In this document: positions 34,824-46,884 of the stretch, in pieces
How the letters are laid out: each line of letters opens with the position of its first letter
Numbering within the stretch: the stretch's first letter is position 1
Assembly (NCBI GenBank): GCA_030549335.1
Contig: CM060187.1
Span: forward strand, 6,448,001 to 6,512,000
Length of the DNA: 64,000 nt
Direction of reading: 5' to 3'
From: Pontederia crassipes
Taxonomy: Eukaryota; Streptophyta; Magnoliopsida; Commelinales; Pontederiaceae
Notes under the pieces: generated by a model
Database searches by the model: none
What the model was told of the DNA's origin: nothing
What the model saw: only the letters and a program-made list of their open reading frames with translations
Position numbers and translations under genes: made by a program

Positions 34824-36660
34824 ATGTCAAGCGCTGAACGACACTCTACAAAAACTTCTGAAGGAGAAATCTCTCAACTAGGCTTAGGACCGAACTTTGG
34901 TCCTGAGAACCTTAGGAACTTGCAAAGAAGGCGTAGAGATAGAAGATGTGCTACTCAGCAAAGAGGAAGAAATCTGTATTAGAATATGAAAGATGAAGAC
35001 CCAAATGCGCTCCGCCCTCTACAGGAATTCTGTACACCGTCAACTGTGGGAATTAAGACTGGAATTAGAAGGTCAGAGATCACTGCTAATCATTATCTTA
35101 ATCCAGCCATCATCTCAGTGCTAGGACAGAATCTTCAGTGGAATGGCAAACGAAGACCCCAATCAACACGTGATCACTTTATCGGAACTCAGCGATACAT
35201 TTAGATGTACCGACGTCACCACTGATGCTGTGAGACTTCGACTGTTCCCGATCCCATTGAGAGACATGATTTCTTCTTTCTATCAATATGATAAGGAACC
35301 TCTGCATGAAGCCTGGGAGCGTTACACTAGCATGATTAGGTCCTGTCCACATCATGGTTTTAAAAAATGGACCATAGTACAGACATTCTACAATAGTTTA
35401 ATTGTAGAATCGAAAGCTTGCCTGGACTTAGTCGCAGGAGGAACATTCATAACAAAGAATGCAAACGAAGGGTATGAGCTGATAGTGAAAGTTGCACAAA
35501 ACTTTAGAAACTAGCTTCAACAACAAAGGCAAACAGGACAAAGTCGGAGGAACCAAGGACTTTAGCAAATGGCAATTGGGATACGATTACGTTGCGAGTC
35601 AAAGAAATCATGAAAAATGCCATGCAAAAAATGAATCCACCAGTTGACGTTTTTGATTTGGAATCAAGGGTTCCTAATCCTTATCTGATTCCTTGAGCAA
35701 CGTGCGCAATGTGCTAATCATCCGATCATATGTGCTCTAAATGCTCGGGGTTAACTGAAGAAGCCGTAAACGCCTTCATGCAAGGTCAAGCCAATGTAGT
35801 GGCTCCTTAATTCCCCAATGCAATAGGAGCCAACCAAAACCAAGTCAACCCGAGGTAGCCTTGGATGAGAATTCAAAATCATATGAGTTTCTCATATGAA
35901 GGGAATAACTATGTTCGTCCACCACAAAATCAAGTGCAACCTGGCAAGGACTCAAGTATATCAGTTCCTGAACAAATAGTCCAACCCGACGATAAAATTA
36001 CCCCCTCCTCAATAGCAATTGACATAGCCAAATCCGTCAAAATCTTGAGGGATCACTATGTTGGAAAGAATGATGCAAAATATGCTTAAACAATAGGAAG
36101 TTCAAAATGATAATGTCAAACAGCTCTTTGAAAAGGTTGAAGGTCTGATCACCCACAACAAGATCCTTGAAAACCATATCGCTCAACAAGCTGCTTCTAC
36201 TTCTTGAGCACAGGGTAGATTTTCAGGGCAACCCAAACCTAACCCTCGAGAGCATTGTCAAGCTATAGTACTAAGAAGTGGAACACAACCGTCTGAGAGG
36301 AAAGCTCCTGAATCCCTGTGTAAGTTAAACAATCGACAGAGATAGTGGAATCAACCTCAAAAGGAAAAGAGATCGCTACCGACCCAAGCTTCAAGACTTC
36401 AAAAATAACTAACTCTACTGAACTCAGACTCTTAAACAAAAAGACAACGAGGAAAAGCCAATCGATGCCAAATACTTGCCTTTTCTACAAAGGCTAGTCA
36501 ATAGCCAAATTGATCAACAATTTTTGAAGTTCATGGAGGTCCTGAAGAAGCTACAAATTAATATCCCCTTCATCGAGGCTATACAACAAATGTCGACGTA
36601 TGCCTAGTTTCTGAAGGAGATTTCATCCAGGAAGAGAAGAATTGATTCTCAAGAGACAAT
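34824..36660 (+). pseudogene. Athila-2 gag
   Basis: Broken gag. The N-terminal part starts MSSAERHSTKTSEGEISQLG, then an Arg-rich stretch and a stop at about 34,980. The gag core appears around 35,143-35,514 (VRLRLFPIPLRDMI, then EAWERYTSMIRSCPHHGF). A worn CCHC-like region lies near 35,700, and the LRSGT block at about 36,270. Several stops and an apparent deletion in the core make it non-functional. Order and motifs match Athila-3 gag. Confidence 0.8.
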
Positions 36661-36689
36661 TGTCCTCACGGTAGATGTTAGTGCAGTCA

Positions 36690-37110
36690 TTCTAAACAAA
36701 CTGCCACCGAAACTAAAGGACCCCAGGAGCTTCTCAATTCCATGTGAGATAGGAAACTTGAAGGTCAGTCGAGCTTTATGTGATCTAGGAGCTAGTGTAA
36801 GTCTGATACCTCTATCAATGTGTCTGCAATTGGGGACCGCAGAAATGAAGACGACCAATATGATCTTTCAACTCACTATCCAATCAATCAAGCATCCCCA
36901 GGCAATCGTTGAAGATGTTCCTATTATAGTAGGAAAGTTCTTTATACCTATTGACTTTATGGTATTAGACATGGAGGAAGATACGAACACCCACTCATCT
37001 TAGGAAGGCCATTCCTAGCTACAACCGGGGCTATAATTGACATTAGGAATGGGAAATTATCTTTCCAGCTGGGTGAAGAAACTATCAAATTCAATCTAAC
37101 ATGAGCAATG
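36690..37110 (+). pseudogene. Athila-2 aspartic protease
   Basis: Retropepsin-like domain with the active-site stretch ALCDLGASVSLIPLSM (about 36,773-36,820), where the catalytic Asp is followed by Leu-Gly-Ala as in other Athila and Tat elements. The FFIPIDFMVLDM block lies at about 36,940-36,975, and a frameshift follows near 37,000 before the second conserved region (GRPFLATTGA). Confidence 0.82.
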
Positions 37111-37529
37111 AAACACCCAAGCTTAGCAGACATAAATGAAGTTGAAGATATAGTGAATTCGACTCTTAAGGAAGTGTTGAATCTCATGTTGATCGATGAC
37201 CCACCCACAAAGGAATTGCTTAACTGAAGAGAAAGAGTTAGCTGTCGTTGCTTCCAAGGAATGCAGAGAGTTGTTAACAATACTTGATGAAAAAGTAGGC
37301 ATCGAACAAGGTGAAAACTCCAAACTACAGGATGATGGGACACGCCTGACTTTCCAAAATAGAGGAGATGAGAACAGGTCTGCAATGGTCACACCTGAGC
37401 TATACTCACCGAAAAATACCGCTAGTAGAGATGAAAACACTTCCCTAGGTATGATTTTCTTGGACCGAATTCTACCTATCTTGTTATTGTTAGTTCTGCT
37501 CCCACTAAGGACCTACTAGGGAATTCTAG

Positions 37530-38310
37530 AGAAGATTGAATCCTATCCTTCAAGAAGTAGTGAAAAAGGAGGTTATGAAATCGTTAGATGCATGGTTGAT
37601 TTATGCTATCTCTGATAGCAGATGGGTGAGCCCCATTCAAGTTGTTCCAAAGAAGGGAGGGATGATCGTAGCCAAAAATGAGAAAGGGGAAAGCATAGCC
37701 CAATGCACCACCATAGGGTGGTGCATGTGTGTGGACTTTAGGAAACTTAACATGCCCTTCATAGACCAGATGCTTGAATGCCTGACAAAACATTCCTACT
37801 TTTGTTGCTAAGACAGTTCTTCTAGCTTTCTTCAAATTCCCATACACCCTGACTAGGAAAAGATCACGTTTACTTGCCCATATGGCACCTTCGCATACAA
37901 GCGTATGCCCTTTGGCCTTTGTAATGCCTCTGTAATCTTCCAACGATGCACGATATCTATATTCTTTGATTTTGTAGAAAATATCATGGAGGTGTTCATG
38001 GACGACTTCTCTGTCCATGGATCCTCCTTTGATTGTTGTGACGAATTTATCTAAGGTATCATAGAGGTGCGAGGAAGTTGACTTTTAACTGGGAGAAATG
38101 TCATTTTATGGTGCAACAAGGAGTTGTTATGGAACATGTGATTTCGCAACAAGGTATTGAAGTGGATCCTGTGAAGATCAAAGTAATCGAGAAGCTGCCA
38201 CCCCCCGTCAACGTTAGGGGAGTTCGAAGTTTTCTAGGTCATGCAGGCTTCTACAAAACGTTCATCAGTAATTTCTCGCAGATAGCTAAACCTCTGACAG
38301 ATTTGTAGCA
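37530..38310 (+). pseudogene. Athila-2 reverse transcriptase, broken
   Basis: Blocks in order: VVKKEVMKSLDA, SRWVSPIQVVPKKGGM, CVDFRKLN (with a short deletion before MPFIDQML), FTCPYGTFAYKRMPFGLCNA, then the active site VFMDDFSVHG (about 37,996-38,025) with both Asp present. Then NWEKCHFMV and RGVRSFLGHAGFY in a later frame. Stops are scattered. RNase H and the whole integrase are absent: at about 38,310 the sequence passes directly to region 38,330-39,000, so a large internal deletion has occurred. Confidence 0.85.
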
Positions 38311-38329
38311 CAATGAGCAGAATACACCG

Positions 38330-39060
38330 AGAGATCGACTTCTTTTCTGGTTAGGATGAGAGATCCAATAATCAGTTATTTCTAATCCATCTATTAATGG
38401 CCTATCACCTTTAAATGCAAAGAGAAGTCGACGAGTTTAGGGAGAGAGTAGTTGATTTACATGATAAGAATCGAGAGATCATTCACCTCATGATGGAAAA
38501 CATGACAAGATAACATGTAGGGCATTTTAGGGGCGCCAAAGATGACCGATTCTCACAGAACAGATTCTCTGGCGCACTTGACACCAATTTGACACATCAT
38601 CAGGCGCCAAGTTTCTGTCGACGTGACTGATCACAAAGTAGTGTAAGTTGGCGGCCATTTATGTTTTATAAATACTTACCCTTCTTTTCATTTTCAGGTC
38701 ATCCTCACCTCTCATCTTCAACTGTCGATCTTTGTTGTGACATTTTTGTTTTCATCATCACCGATGATCAGCCTTTGCGCCGGACGTGCTCACACTATCT
38801 ATCGTCCTCCCACTACATCGTCGACAACTATTGCGGCCGAGATGTCATTCTTTTCTTCTTCTTTGCGACACTGTGGATCATGGTCGAGACTCATCACCAA
38901 GTTCATTGACGTCCTTTTCACGATCGACACACTCCATCGACATATACTACGGTCGAGACTTCACCGACATAAGTTGCTGCTAAGCTCACTGAGCCGCCAC
39001 CTTTCTTTATTGTTCAACAGTTTCTTTGTCCGGATCAAGATGAGGCATTTTGCTAATATT
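38330..39060 (+). other. Spacer before the Athila-2 third ORF
   Basis: No pol domain is recognisable. It should be the region between integrase and the third ORF, shortened by the deletion. GGCGCCAAAGATG and GGCGCCAAGTTTC words occur at about 38,530 and 38,605. Confidence 0.4.
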
Positions 39061-40075
39061 TAGACGGGGCATCACGACCGATGACATCCAGACGCTCAGC
39101 CCGCGCCACAATCTTCACAATTAATTTCATACCCGAGGGATTATTACTGGACTAGGCCTGAGTATCAAGCCCGATTTGAACTGATGTCTGTGATTAGAAT
39201 CCATGCCACCAGATTTTCGAACACCGAAATGCTCAGGGAGTACACTTTACTTGCAAATATATATTTATTATTTTCTCAAATTGGGCTGCCTTTGTGCATT
39301 CCTGCTGGCCAACTTATGAAGTACTAATTATGGAATTCCTTTCATCTCTTGAGGTCTTTAATTTAGATGGCAGAATTATGATCAACCCCACATCTCATTC
39401 CAACTTTATGGGCGACCCCTTTACCATCACTATAGGGGAATTTAATAATATTTATGGATTTCCCAACCATGGATCTCGTTCTGTACCTACTGCCTTTGAT
39501 GCTGAAGTGTTTTTTAAAACAAATAACCGAAAAAGATCGATTGGTCTGGAGCACAACTAAGGAAAGAATAATTCAGAATCCTATTCTGCACTTTGTCTAT
39601 CGCATTCTCAGCAACACCCTTAGCGGACGAAGTGAACACCCTTAGCGGACGAAGTGACAGTGATGGAGCCATCTCAGAGAGGGAATTATTCTTGATCCAC
39701 AACATGCTCCACATGACACAGGTCAATGTCGGCGCCTTCCTCGTCTATCGTCTTCAACACCATACTACTCATTTGGACGACAGCATCAATATGGGCGTTC
39801 TTATCACGCTGATCGCACAACACTTTAGACATGACCTGGATGATCTTGAAGCTGTCCAAGGAAGCGTCCACATCAACCAACAAACCGTTCTGGCCATGGG
39901 CCTCGCCAAGACCAACAATGCAGGAGTAAAAGTTTTTATTTTTAAAGGTGCCCTGCAATGATCGAAATGCATTTACCTCTTTCGATAAGCCACACTAGGA
40001 TGAGGCCTTCTCCTGGTTTGATTCTACTAATTATGAAGCAGCCCAACAATATCTTCAGCAACCACAATTCTTCCA
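39061..40075 (+). pseudogene. Athila-2 third ORF (ATHILA ORF-1 family), first part
   Basis: Resembles the ATHILA ORF family found after integrase in Athila elements, in the place where retroviruses have env. Visible parts are VLIMEFLSSLEVF, FNNIYGFPNHGSRSVPTAFDAEVF (about 39,440-39,510) and ELFLIHNMLHMTQVNVGAFL (about 39,680-39,745). A 22-bp tandem duplication (CCCTTAGCGGACGAAGTGA twice, 39,617-39,658) and frame changes break it. It is cut at 40,075 by the copia element and resumes at 61,117. Function of this family is unknown; no membrane segment is obvious here. Confidence 0.7.
40071..40075. other. Target duplication TTCCA of the pol-less copia element
   Basis: TTCCA here and at 61,112-61,116 immediately flank the element at 40,076-61,111. 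It proves that both flanks belonged to one Athila-2 sequence. Confidence 0.9.
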
Positions 40076-41248
40076 TGTAGGATCCCAAGGCACCAAGAGG
40101 GGGTGAATTGGTGTTTAATACCAAAAATATCAATTTCACTAAAATCATCACGGAAACTTAAAATTGATTCGTCAAACTTTAAATCAATGCAATAACAATT
40201 AAATCACACACATAATAAAATAAGAAGGAGAGAGAGAAAGCAAACACAAGAACGCAAGATGGTTTGTTGACGAAGTTCGGCCACACCTTAGCCTATGTCT
40301 TCGCTCCGACTTCTTGACCTCGAGACTGCCGGAGATTCCACTAAAACACCCTTCCTTCGTTCCAAATGGGGCAAGGAAGAAACTTTTTACACTACCACCT
40401 TTTCTCAACTTCGAGATGTAAAGCACACCTCTCCTCCTAGGAAGCTTATCTTTTCTTTAACACGAGAGGTAAGATAGAACCTCTTCTACACAGGAGCTCA
40501 CACTCAGTTTACTAATAAAAGTTTCTCTCTTTTACAACATGATACTCAAAACGAGAAGATTTGAAAATAACTACAAGAAACTAATTTTCCTTTGATGCTT
40601 GAGTTTCCCTTGAGTGCTTGATTAATTCTGAACCCTTTGGTCTTCTTTTATAGGCCTCTTTGGATGATATGCCCGTTGCCCTTCGATTTGACCAAAATAT
40701 AGCCGTTACTGTTCATTTCAGTCGGGGACCGATCGACTGCATTGATGGATCGATTGACCGCATTGATGGATCGGTCAACCGGTCTATGTGACTGTTGCAC
40801 GATTGTCACAGTGACAGTGCCTTATCAGTCGACCGGATGTAGTCTCGTCATTTTGGATTTTATCCATTAACCTGATCGGCCGATTGGTGCGATGACTGGA
40901 CTATCAGCCGGTGTAGTCTCGACATTGAGCTTGACAATCAATGCATTGACCGGTCGACTGGTATGTCTGATCGGTCGACTTGTTCCTCGACCGGCTTTTA
41001 CTTCTTCGACCGGAAGGTTGACCGCCCTGCACTATTTTGAGCATAATTTTGCATGATTATCCAAATTATACAATCGTTGATTCTATGGAAATCTAACATA
41101 ATTCTCTACAACTTTGATATTATTCATCCAAAAACTAATGAGATCATAGTTAAATATTCAGTCAAAGTTTAGTGCATATAATTCTGATCTTTCGAGGTTT
41201 GTATCATCAAAATATAATTATATAGGGCATTAAAACTTTGCTCCAACA
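40076..41248 (-). repeat. 3' LTR of the pol-less copia element (minus strand)
   Basis: Pairs with 60,001-61,111. Contains many GGTCGACCGG-like words at about 40,730-41,030. Its inner neighbour is the purine tract. Confidence 0.9.
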
Positions 41249-41249
41249 A

Positions 41250-41265
41250 TATCCCCCTTTTTGAT
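41250..41265 (-). other. Polypurine tract of the pol-less copia element
   Basis: On the minus strand AAAAAGGGGGATATTG abuts the 3' LTR. This is the usual form for plant copia elements and fixes the orientation. Confidence 0.8.
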
Positions 41266-41849
41266 GAAGACAAACTGAGAAATATGAAAAATATATAAAT
41301 TGCAAAAAAATTGAAAAATCAATTTTACTCCTCCTAAAACTGAGCTTTCCTTACAATAATAGATATGCACATAAGTACTAATTGTAAGGTACTTTTCATA
41401 TAAAGTTATATTCATATATATGTCTCCTATATAAATTTCTCTTATATTCATAACATATTTCTCCTATATTTCTCCCCTTTTTGTTTCATCAAAAAGTAAT
41501 TTGCATAGGAAGCATATAAGAAACAATACGTAACTCCCCCTTAATTTACTCTCCCCTTTTGTCATATAAGAAACATGTAAAGTATTACATCATAAATAGT
41601 TGGTTCATATATAATATATGTGATATGTAAAAAATAACTCCCCTTAAAGTCATGGCTACTTTATAATGACAAAAAATCAAATAAATAACACGTCTCAAAA
41701 ACTAAGGGATTAAAAAAATTGCATAAAACTTTGAGATAGAAATAAATTGAATAATATCAAGTGACCAAGAATTTGACAATAAGGGTAATGAGTCAAATTT
41801 AAAGTGAATAGAGAAACTAATATATTAACATTTGTTTGAGGAAGCTTCT
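41266..41849 (-). other. Remnant internal sequence of the copia element
   Basis: AT-rich, without coding. It is the 3' part of the element's interior, left of the Athila-3 insertion. Confidence 0.5.
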
Positions 41850-42975
41850 TGATCACCTCTTATTATGCTCATAATTATTATAAATAAATCCACGAGATTA
41901 ACAAAATTTTGATCAAATTTTAAGCCCTTTTTATCTATTATTAGTAAAAAGAGTTGAATGAGTAAAAGTGGGAACTCACTACTTTTCAAATTTTGAATTC
42001 TGAACAGGACAAACAAAAGGAGGTGAGCTAGGAAGGATGAGGGGGATGATAGGTGGAAGAAGAGGGCGAAAGAAAAAAGAAGATTGATGTTATCTGAACT
42101 CTTGTCGATCTAAAAAGGATTTTTTTGGTTCCCTTGTGATGATACTATGTTGATGTTACTATTTTAGTTCTATGATGTCGTGCATCTGACTTCTCATTTT
42201 TATTCACTAGACATACTGCAACTTTATTATTTATACTTGGTTCCAATTGGATCGAGAGATTGATTGTTTCTTCTTTAAACTAGTTTCATCTGAGAGGAGA
42301 AACTGGTTGCATTACTTGCTGTGTTTCTAGTGATAATTGATTTAATACTCATATATATATATATATACATATATATGTTGAGAGATCCATCATAATAGCT
42401 ATTGTGACATGAGAACCCTCGACAGTTGTGAGAGGTGTCGGATGTATTTTAATTGCCCTGATTAGGTTAAAAGAATGGGTTGCCAGAGATCGAGAGATCA
42501 TCCTCTTCTTCTGAATAAAGGATGAGAATCTGATTAATCAGTAGTCCTAATCCACACCACATGGCTACTCTCCTTACGGCTCAAAGAGGGGTCGGCGAGC
42601 CGGAAGACAAAGTAATTAATTTGTGCTCCAAGGTCAAAAGATCATTTGATTCGTAAGTTGAGGACTAAAACGCAATGGCTTCAACAGGTTCATTACAAGG
42701 GAATCTCTTCCATTACATTCTGATCCCTTTTCATTCTCTTTTGTTATTCTTTCTCTAAGCTCTGTTTCTTTGATATCCAATTTACTCTTAATCATCTCAT
42801 GACAACTTTTGGGATATAAGTAGAGTGATAATTGGTCTAAATTAACGGAGTTACGACACTCAGGGTTTCTACTCGACCTGTGCACTTGCAGCTATGTGAA
42901 CTCTAGAGTAACATTTAAACACGACTAGAATTACTTTTAGTGCGATAAATCCACACCCACATAAAGTTCACGTCA
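41850..42975 (+). repeat. 5' LTR of Athila-3
   Basis: 1,126 bp, matched with 56,980-58,053. A (TA)n run at about 42,350-42,376 is shorter in the other copy, and a stretch near 42,660-42,700 is missing there. Confidence 0.93.
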
Positions 42976-42981
42976 AGTTTT

Positions 42982-42998
42982 TGACGCCGTTGTCAGGG
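42982..42998 (+). other. Primer-binding site of Athila-3, tRNA-Asp type
   Basis: TGACGCCGTTGTCAGGG has three changes from the tRNA-Asp complement, all of G to A or C to T type. Confidence 0.8.
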
Positions 42999-43091
42999 AT
43001 TTAGATTATTACTCTCTATTTACATCCTTGCTTATTTAATTTCGTAATACTCATTGTTGAATCTTTTTTCTTTGATTTTAGGGATTAGTAT

Positions 43092-44877
43092 ATGCCCAGA
43101 AATACTCGCAGACAATTGCTTGAATTAGATCCTGAAATCGATAGAACTTTCAAAAGAAGAGTGCGAGAACTTAAGAATAGAACATCCTTTATTGAAGGAA
43201 CAAGTAGCACTCAATCAATAGAGCTCGAGGTGACTTCTGATCTAGGAGCAAAAATGATGGCTCAACAACAAGAATAACCTCAACCGCCAGTCCCATCACT
43301 GGAAGAGCTCTATACCCCCATTGCAGATGGGTTAGAGTCAGCTATTCTGAAACCAGCTATTCAAGCTAATAATTTCGAGTTGAAATCTTCTTTGATTTCT
43401 ACAATCCAATAGAACCAATTTGGAGGAACTCCAAATGAGGACCCGAATCAACATCTTTTTTGGAAATATGCGAGACCACAAAGCTGAATGGAGTCTCACC
43501 AAAAGCGTTGAGATTGAGAGTCTTTTCTTTTTCACTAAGAGGCAAAGCCAAACAATGGCTACAGTCGCTGGAACCATGGGAATTAACCACCTAGGAACAA
43601 CTAGTAAAAGCCTTCTTGTCAGAATATTTTCCTCCAAGTAAGACGATTAAGATCAGAAATCAAGTCATTGGTTTTGTTCAAAAAGAGAAACATTGTATGA
43701 AGCTTGGCAAAGGTTTAAGACATTGCTAAGGTCATGTCCCCATCATGGTTTGAGCAAATAGATTTTAGTCCAATCTTTCCACAATGGACTGAATTATGTT
43801 TCAAAAATGGCACTTGATAATGCTACGGATGGTGTGTTCATAAAGAAAAACATAGATGAAGCATATCAACTTATAGAGGAAATAGCAAGAAACCAGCATT
43901 TCTCAGCTCATTCAAGGTCCAATGAGCCAATTGCTTTCACTCAAACACGGTTGGATGGTGAGGATTTTTCTTCTAACATATATCGTTCAGAAGGCAATTA
44001 GTAGATTAGGACTCAATGAAGCTACTGTTCTGTTAATATGATAAAAAGATGCTGCGAGATATGTGGTTCATCCGATCATATTTCTATGCATTGTGAATTA
44101 TTGGAGCAGCAAGGACATCAACATCAGGAAAATGCGATAGGCCCTTATCCTTCTAATTATGATCCATACTCCAACACTTTCAATCCTGGATGGAAGAATA
44201 ACCCAAAGTTTTCCTATAGAGACAACCCTCAGCAAGCTCAAGTTCCTACCTGGCAAAGCAGATTCAATCAAAGAACACAACCTCAAAACTGTTCGCCGGA
44301 TCAGGGATCATCTTCTACGAGTAAGCTGGAATTAATGATGGAAAAGTATGCGTCGAAACAAGACACCCTTATGCAAAAAATGTTTGGGAAAATTGAAAGC
44401 CTCTTCATTCATAACAAAATGTTGGAAACACAGATAGCCCAACAGGTAGCATCTTCTTCAAGACAACTAGTGATTTTACCTGGACAACCAGAGAAGAATC
44501 CAAAAGAACAAGTTCAAGGTGTAACCTTGAGAAGTGGGAAAATAATTGAAAATACTAAGAGAACAAGATTAGAGGTCTCGACAGCGGGAAATGAGGAAAT
44601 TTTAGAACAAGATAACGTAGTTCAACCAGAGGTTAAGCTGAATGAACAGAATGAAACCAAGCAACAGACTTCAGAAAGACTTCCTAGCTACTTTGCTCGG
44701 ATACCGTTCCCTAAAGCCCTCGAGAAATCCAGACAAGACCAACAGTTCGGCAAGTTTGTAGAAATCTTAAAGAAACTCTATATTAATGTACCCTTCGTTG
44801 AAGCCATACAAGATATGCCGGCCTATGCAAAATTTCTCAAGGATATTCTATCAAAGAAAATGAAACAGTTGCGTTAA
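43092..44877 (+). pseudogene. Athila-3 gag
   Basis: Starts MPRNTRRQLLELDPEIDRTF. A stop follows at about 43,277, and the core (about 43,400-43,800) is badly shifted. From 44,038 an open frame of 279 codons resumes with the CCHC knuckle CEICGSSDHISMHC (CX2CX4HX4C). It continues with a Gln/Asn/Pro-rich linker, a probable coiled coil (ELMMEKYASKQDTLMQKMF, then MLETQIAQQVASSS), the GVTLRSGK block and FPKALEKSRQDQQFGKFVEI. It would bind element RNA. The nucleocapsid end is well kept; the capsid end is lost. Confidence 0.85.
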
Positions 44878-44909
44878 CTATTGAAGCCAGTGCTGTAATT
44901 CAAAACAAA

Positions 44910-45419
44910 TTGCCTCCGAAGCTAAAAGACCTTGGGAGTTTTTCTATACCATGTGAAATTGGAAACAAAAAGATACAAAGAGCTTTATGTGATCTTGGTG
45001 CTTCTATAAGTGTTAATCCCCTTTCATTATGCAGGAAACTTGAAATGGATGATATTAAGCCCACAAATATGTCTCTCCAATTGGTAGACCGATCCATAAA
45101 AATCCCACAAGGAATTCCAGAAGATATACCAATCAAAGTAGGGAATTTCTACATACCAGCTGACTTCGTAGTCCTAGATATGGGTGAAGACAATCAAACT
45201 CCCATTCTGTTGGAAAGACCTTTTCTAGCTACTATAGGAGCAGTAATAGATGTTAAACAAGGTCGTCTTACTTTTCAAATAGGTGACGACACAGTCGAAT
45301 TTCGATTGAATCATATTATCAACTATCCAAACATGGAAGATTACTACCTTCAACCTGAGCAAGTGGATCCTCTAATACAGAAGGTAGCATCAATTGTCCA
45401 TATATATGATCCTTTATAA
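44910..45419 (+). pseudogene. Athila-3 aspartic protease
   Basis: An open frame of 169 codons covering the retropepsin-like domain. Active site ALCDLGASISVNPLSL (about 45,000), FYIPADFVVLDMGEDNQTPILL in the flap-to-C-terminal part, then ERPFLATIGAVIDVKQGRLTF, with the usual GRPF changed to ERPF. The whole domain is unbroken here although the gag-pol frame is interrupted on both sides. Confidence 0.85.
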
Positions 45420-45699
45420 GTATCCCTCTAGGCTCAAGAAGCATCTATATGGAAAGAAGAAGAAGCCAACATTCTTACAAGTCATATGCTCTCAACACAG
45501 ATACAACGCTCAGACATTTCACTGGAGGATCAATTTGCCGACCTCTTGCAGTAGTCTAGCTCGAAGAAACCAATAAAACCCCAATTGAAGAAACTTCCTC
45601 AAAATCTCATATATGAATTTTTAGGAGAAGACTTCACCTACCTAGTGATTGTCAACGCAAATTTGAAGTCAAATCAACTTCAACAGCTATTAGACAAGT

Positions 45700-46440
45700 T
45701 AAAAGCCTACAAACATGGTATACTCTAGATGACCTTAAACGAATCAACCCTTCTATTTGCATGCATCGAATTCATATGGAAAAAGATTTTAAACCTTTCA
45801 TTGAAGGGCAAAGAAGGATTAATCTAGCAATAAAAGAAGTAATGAAAAAGGAAGTAATTAAACTTTTGGATGCAGGAATCATCAATCCCATATCAGACAG
45901 CCAATGGCTGAGCCCCGTGCAGGTCGTGCCAAAAAAGGGTGGAATGATCATAATAAAGACAGTAAAAAAAGCTCATCTCCACACGAATTGTAACCGGATG
46001 GAGGATGTGTATTGATTTCAAAAAGCTAAACAAAGACACCCGAAAAGACCACTTTCCCATACCTTTCATCGATCAGATGTTAGAAAGGCTGGCAAACCAC
46101 TCTTACTTCTGCTATTTAGATGGATTTTCTAGATTCTATCAAATTCCTATTCATCCTGAAGATCATGAAAAGACTACCTTTACATGTCCCTATGGAACCT
46201 TCACATATAGGAGAATGCTTTTTGGGCTATGCAATGCTCCAGCAAGCTTCCAAAAGTGCATGATGTCGATTTTTTCTGACTATATTGAAGAAATAATGGA
46301 AGTATTCATGGATGACTTCTCAGTGTATGGCACTACCTTTGAAATTTGCCTGCATAATCTTGGAAAAGTACTACAGAGATGTGCTAAATCTAACCTAGTA
46401 TTGAACTGGGAGAAATATCATTTTATTGTACAAGAATGAG
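45700..46440 (+). pseudogene. Athila-3 reverse transcriptase
   Basis: First frame: FIEGQRRINLAIKEVMKKEV and SQWLSPVQVVPKKGGM. A shift at about 45,990 leads to the frame that starts MCIDFKKLNKDTRKDHFPIP. It continues with FCYLDGFSRFYQIPIHPEDHEKTTFTCPYGTF and FGLCNAPASFQ, and reaches the active site VFMDDFSVYG (about 46,303-46,332) with both catalytic Asp residues. It ends at a stop at 46,439 in what was an open run (WEKYHFIVQE). Confidence 0.9.
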
Positions 46441-46879
46441 TAGTCCTAGGAAACATTGTTTTAGGCAGGGGTATTGAAGTTGATAAAGCTAAGACAAAAG
46501 TGATTGAAAAATTGCCTCCGCCTACTAATATCAGATGAATTAGAAGTTTCCTTGGACATGCAGGATTTTATCGACGTTTCATCTAGGACTTCTCTCTTAT
46601 TGCAAGACCCTTGACAAAACTCCTATCCAAAGAAGCAGAGTTTATATTTGATGAAGACTGTTTAAAGGCTTTTGAAACTTTGAAAAGAGCCCTCACAACA
46701 GCCCCAATAATCCAACCTCCCGATTGGTTTTTACCTGTTGAAATCATGAGTGATGCTAGTAATCAAGTCATTGGAGCAGTATTAGGACAAAGGAAGGATA
46801 AGAAGCAACATGCAATCTATTATGCCAGTAGAACCTTAGATGAGGCACAGATCAATTATGCCACAACCAAAAAAGAATT

Positions 46880-46884
46880 CCTAG
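46880..46884. other. Target duplication CCTAG of Athila-4
   Basis: CCTAG at 46,880-46,884 and at 52,610-52,614. Perfect, and it falls inside the RNase H frame of Athila-3. Confidence 0.95.

Noticed and set aside
39061..40075. Third ORF of Athila-2 as a true envelope gene
   Set aside because: Position after pol is env-like, but I see no signal peptide, membrane anchor or cleavage site, and the frame is broken. Family name only is supported.
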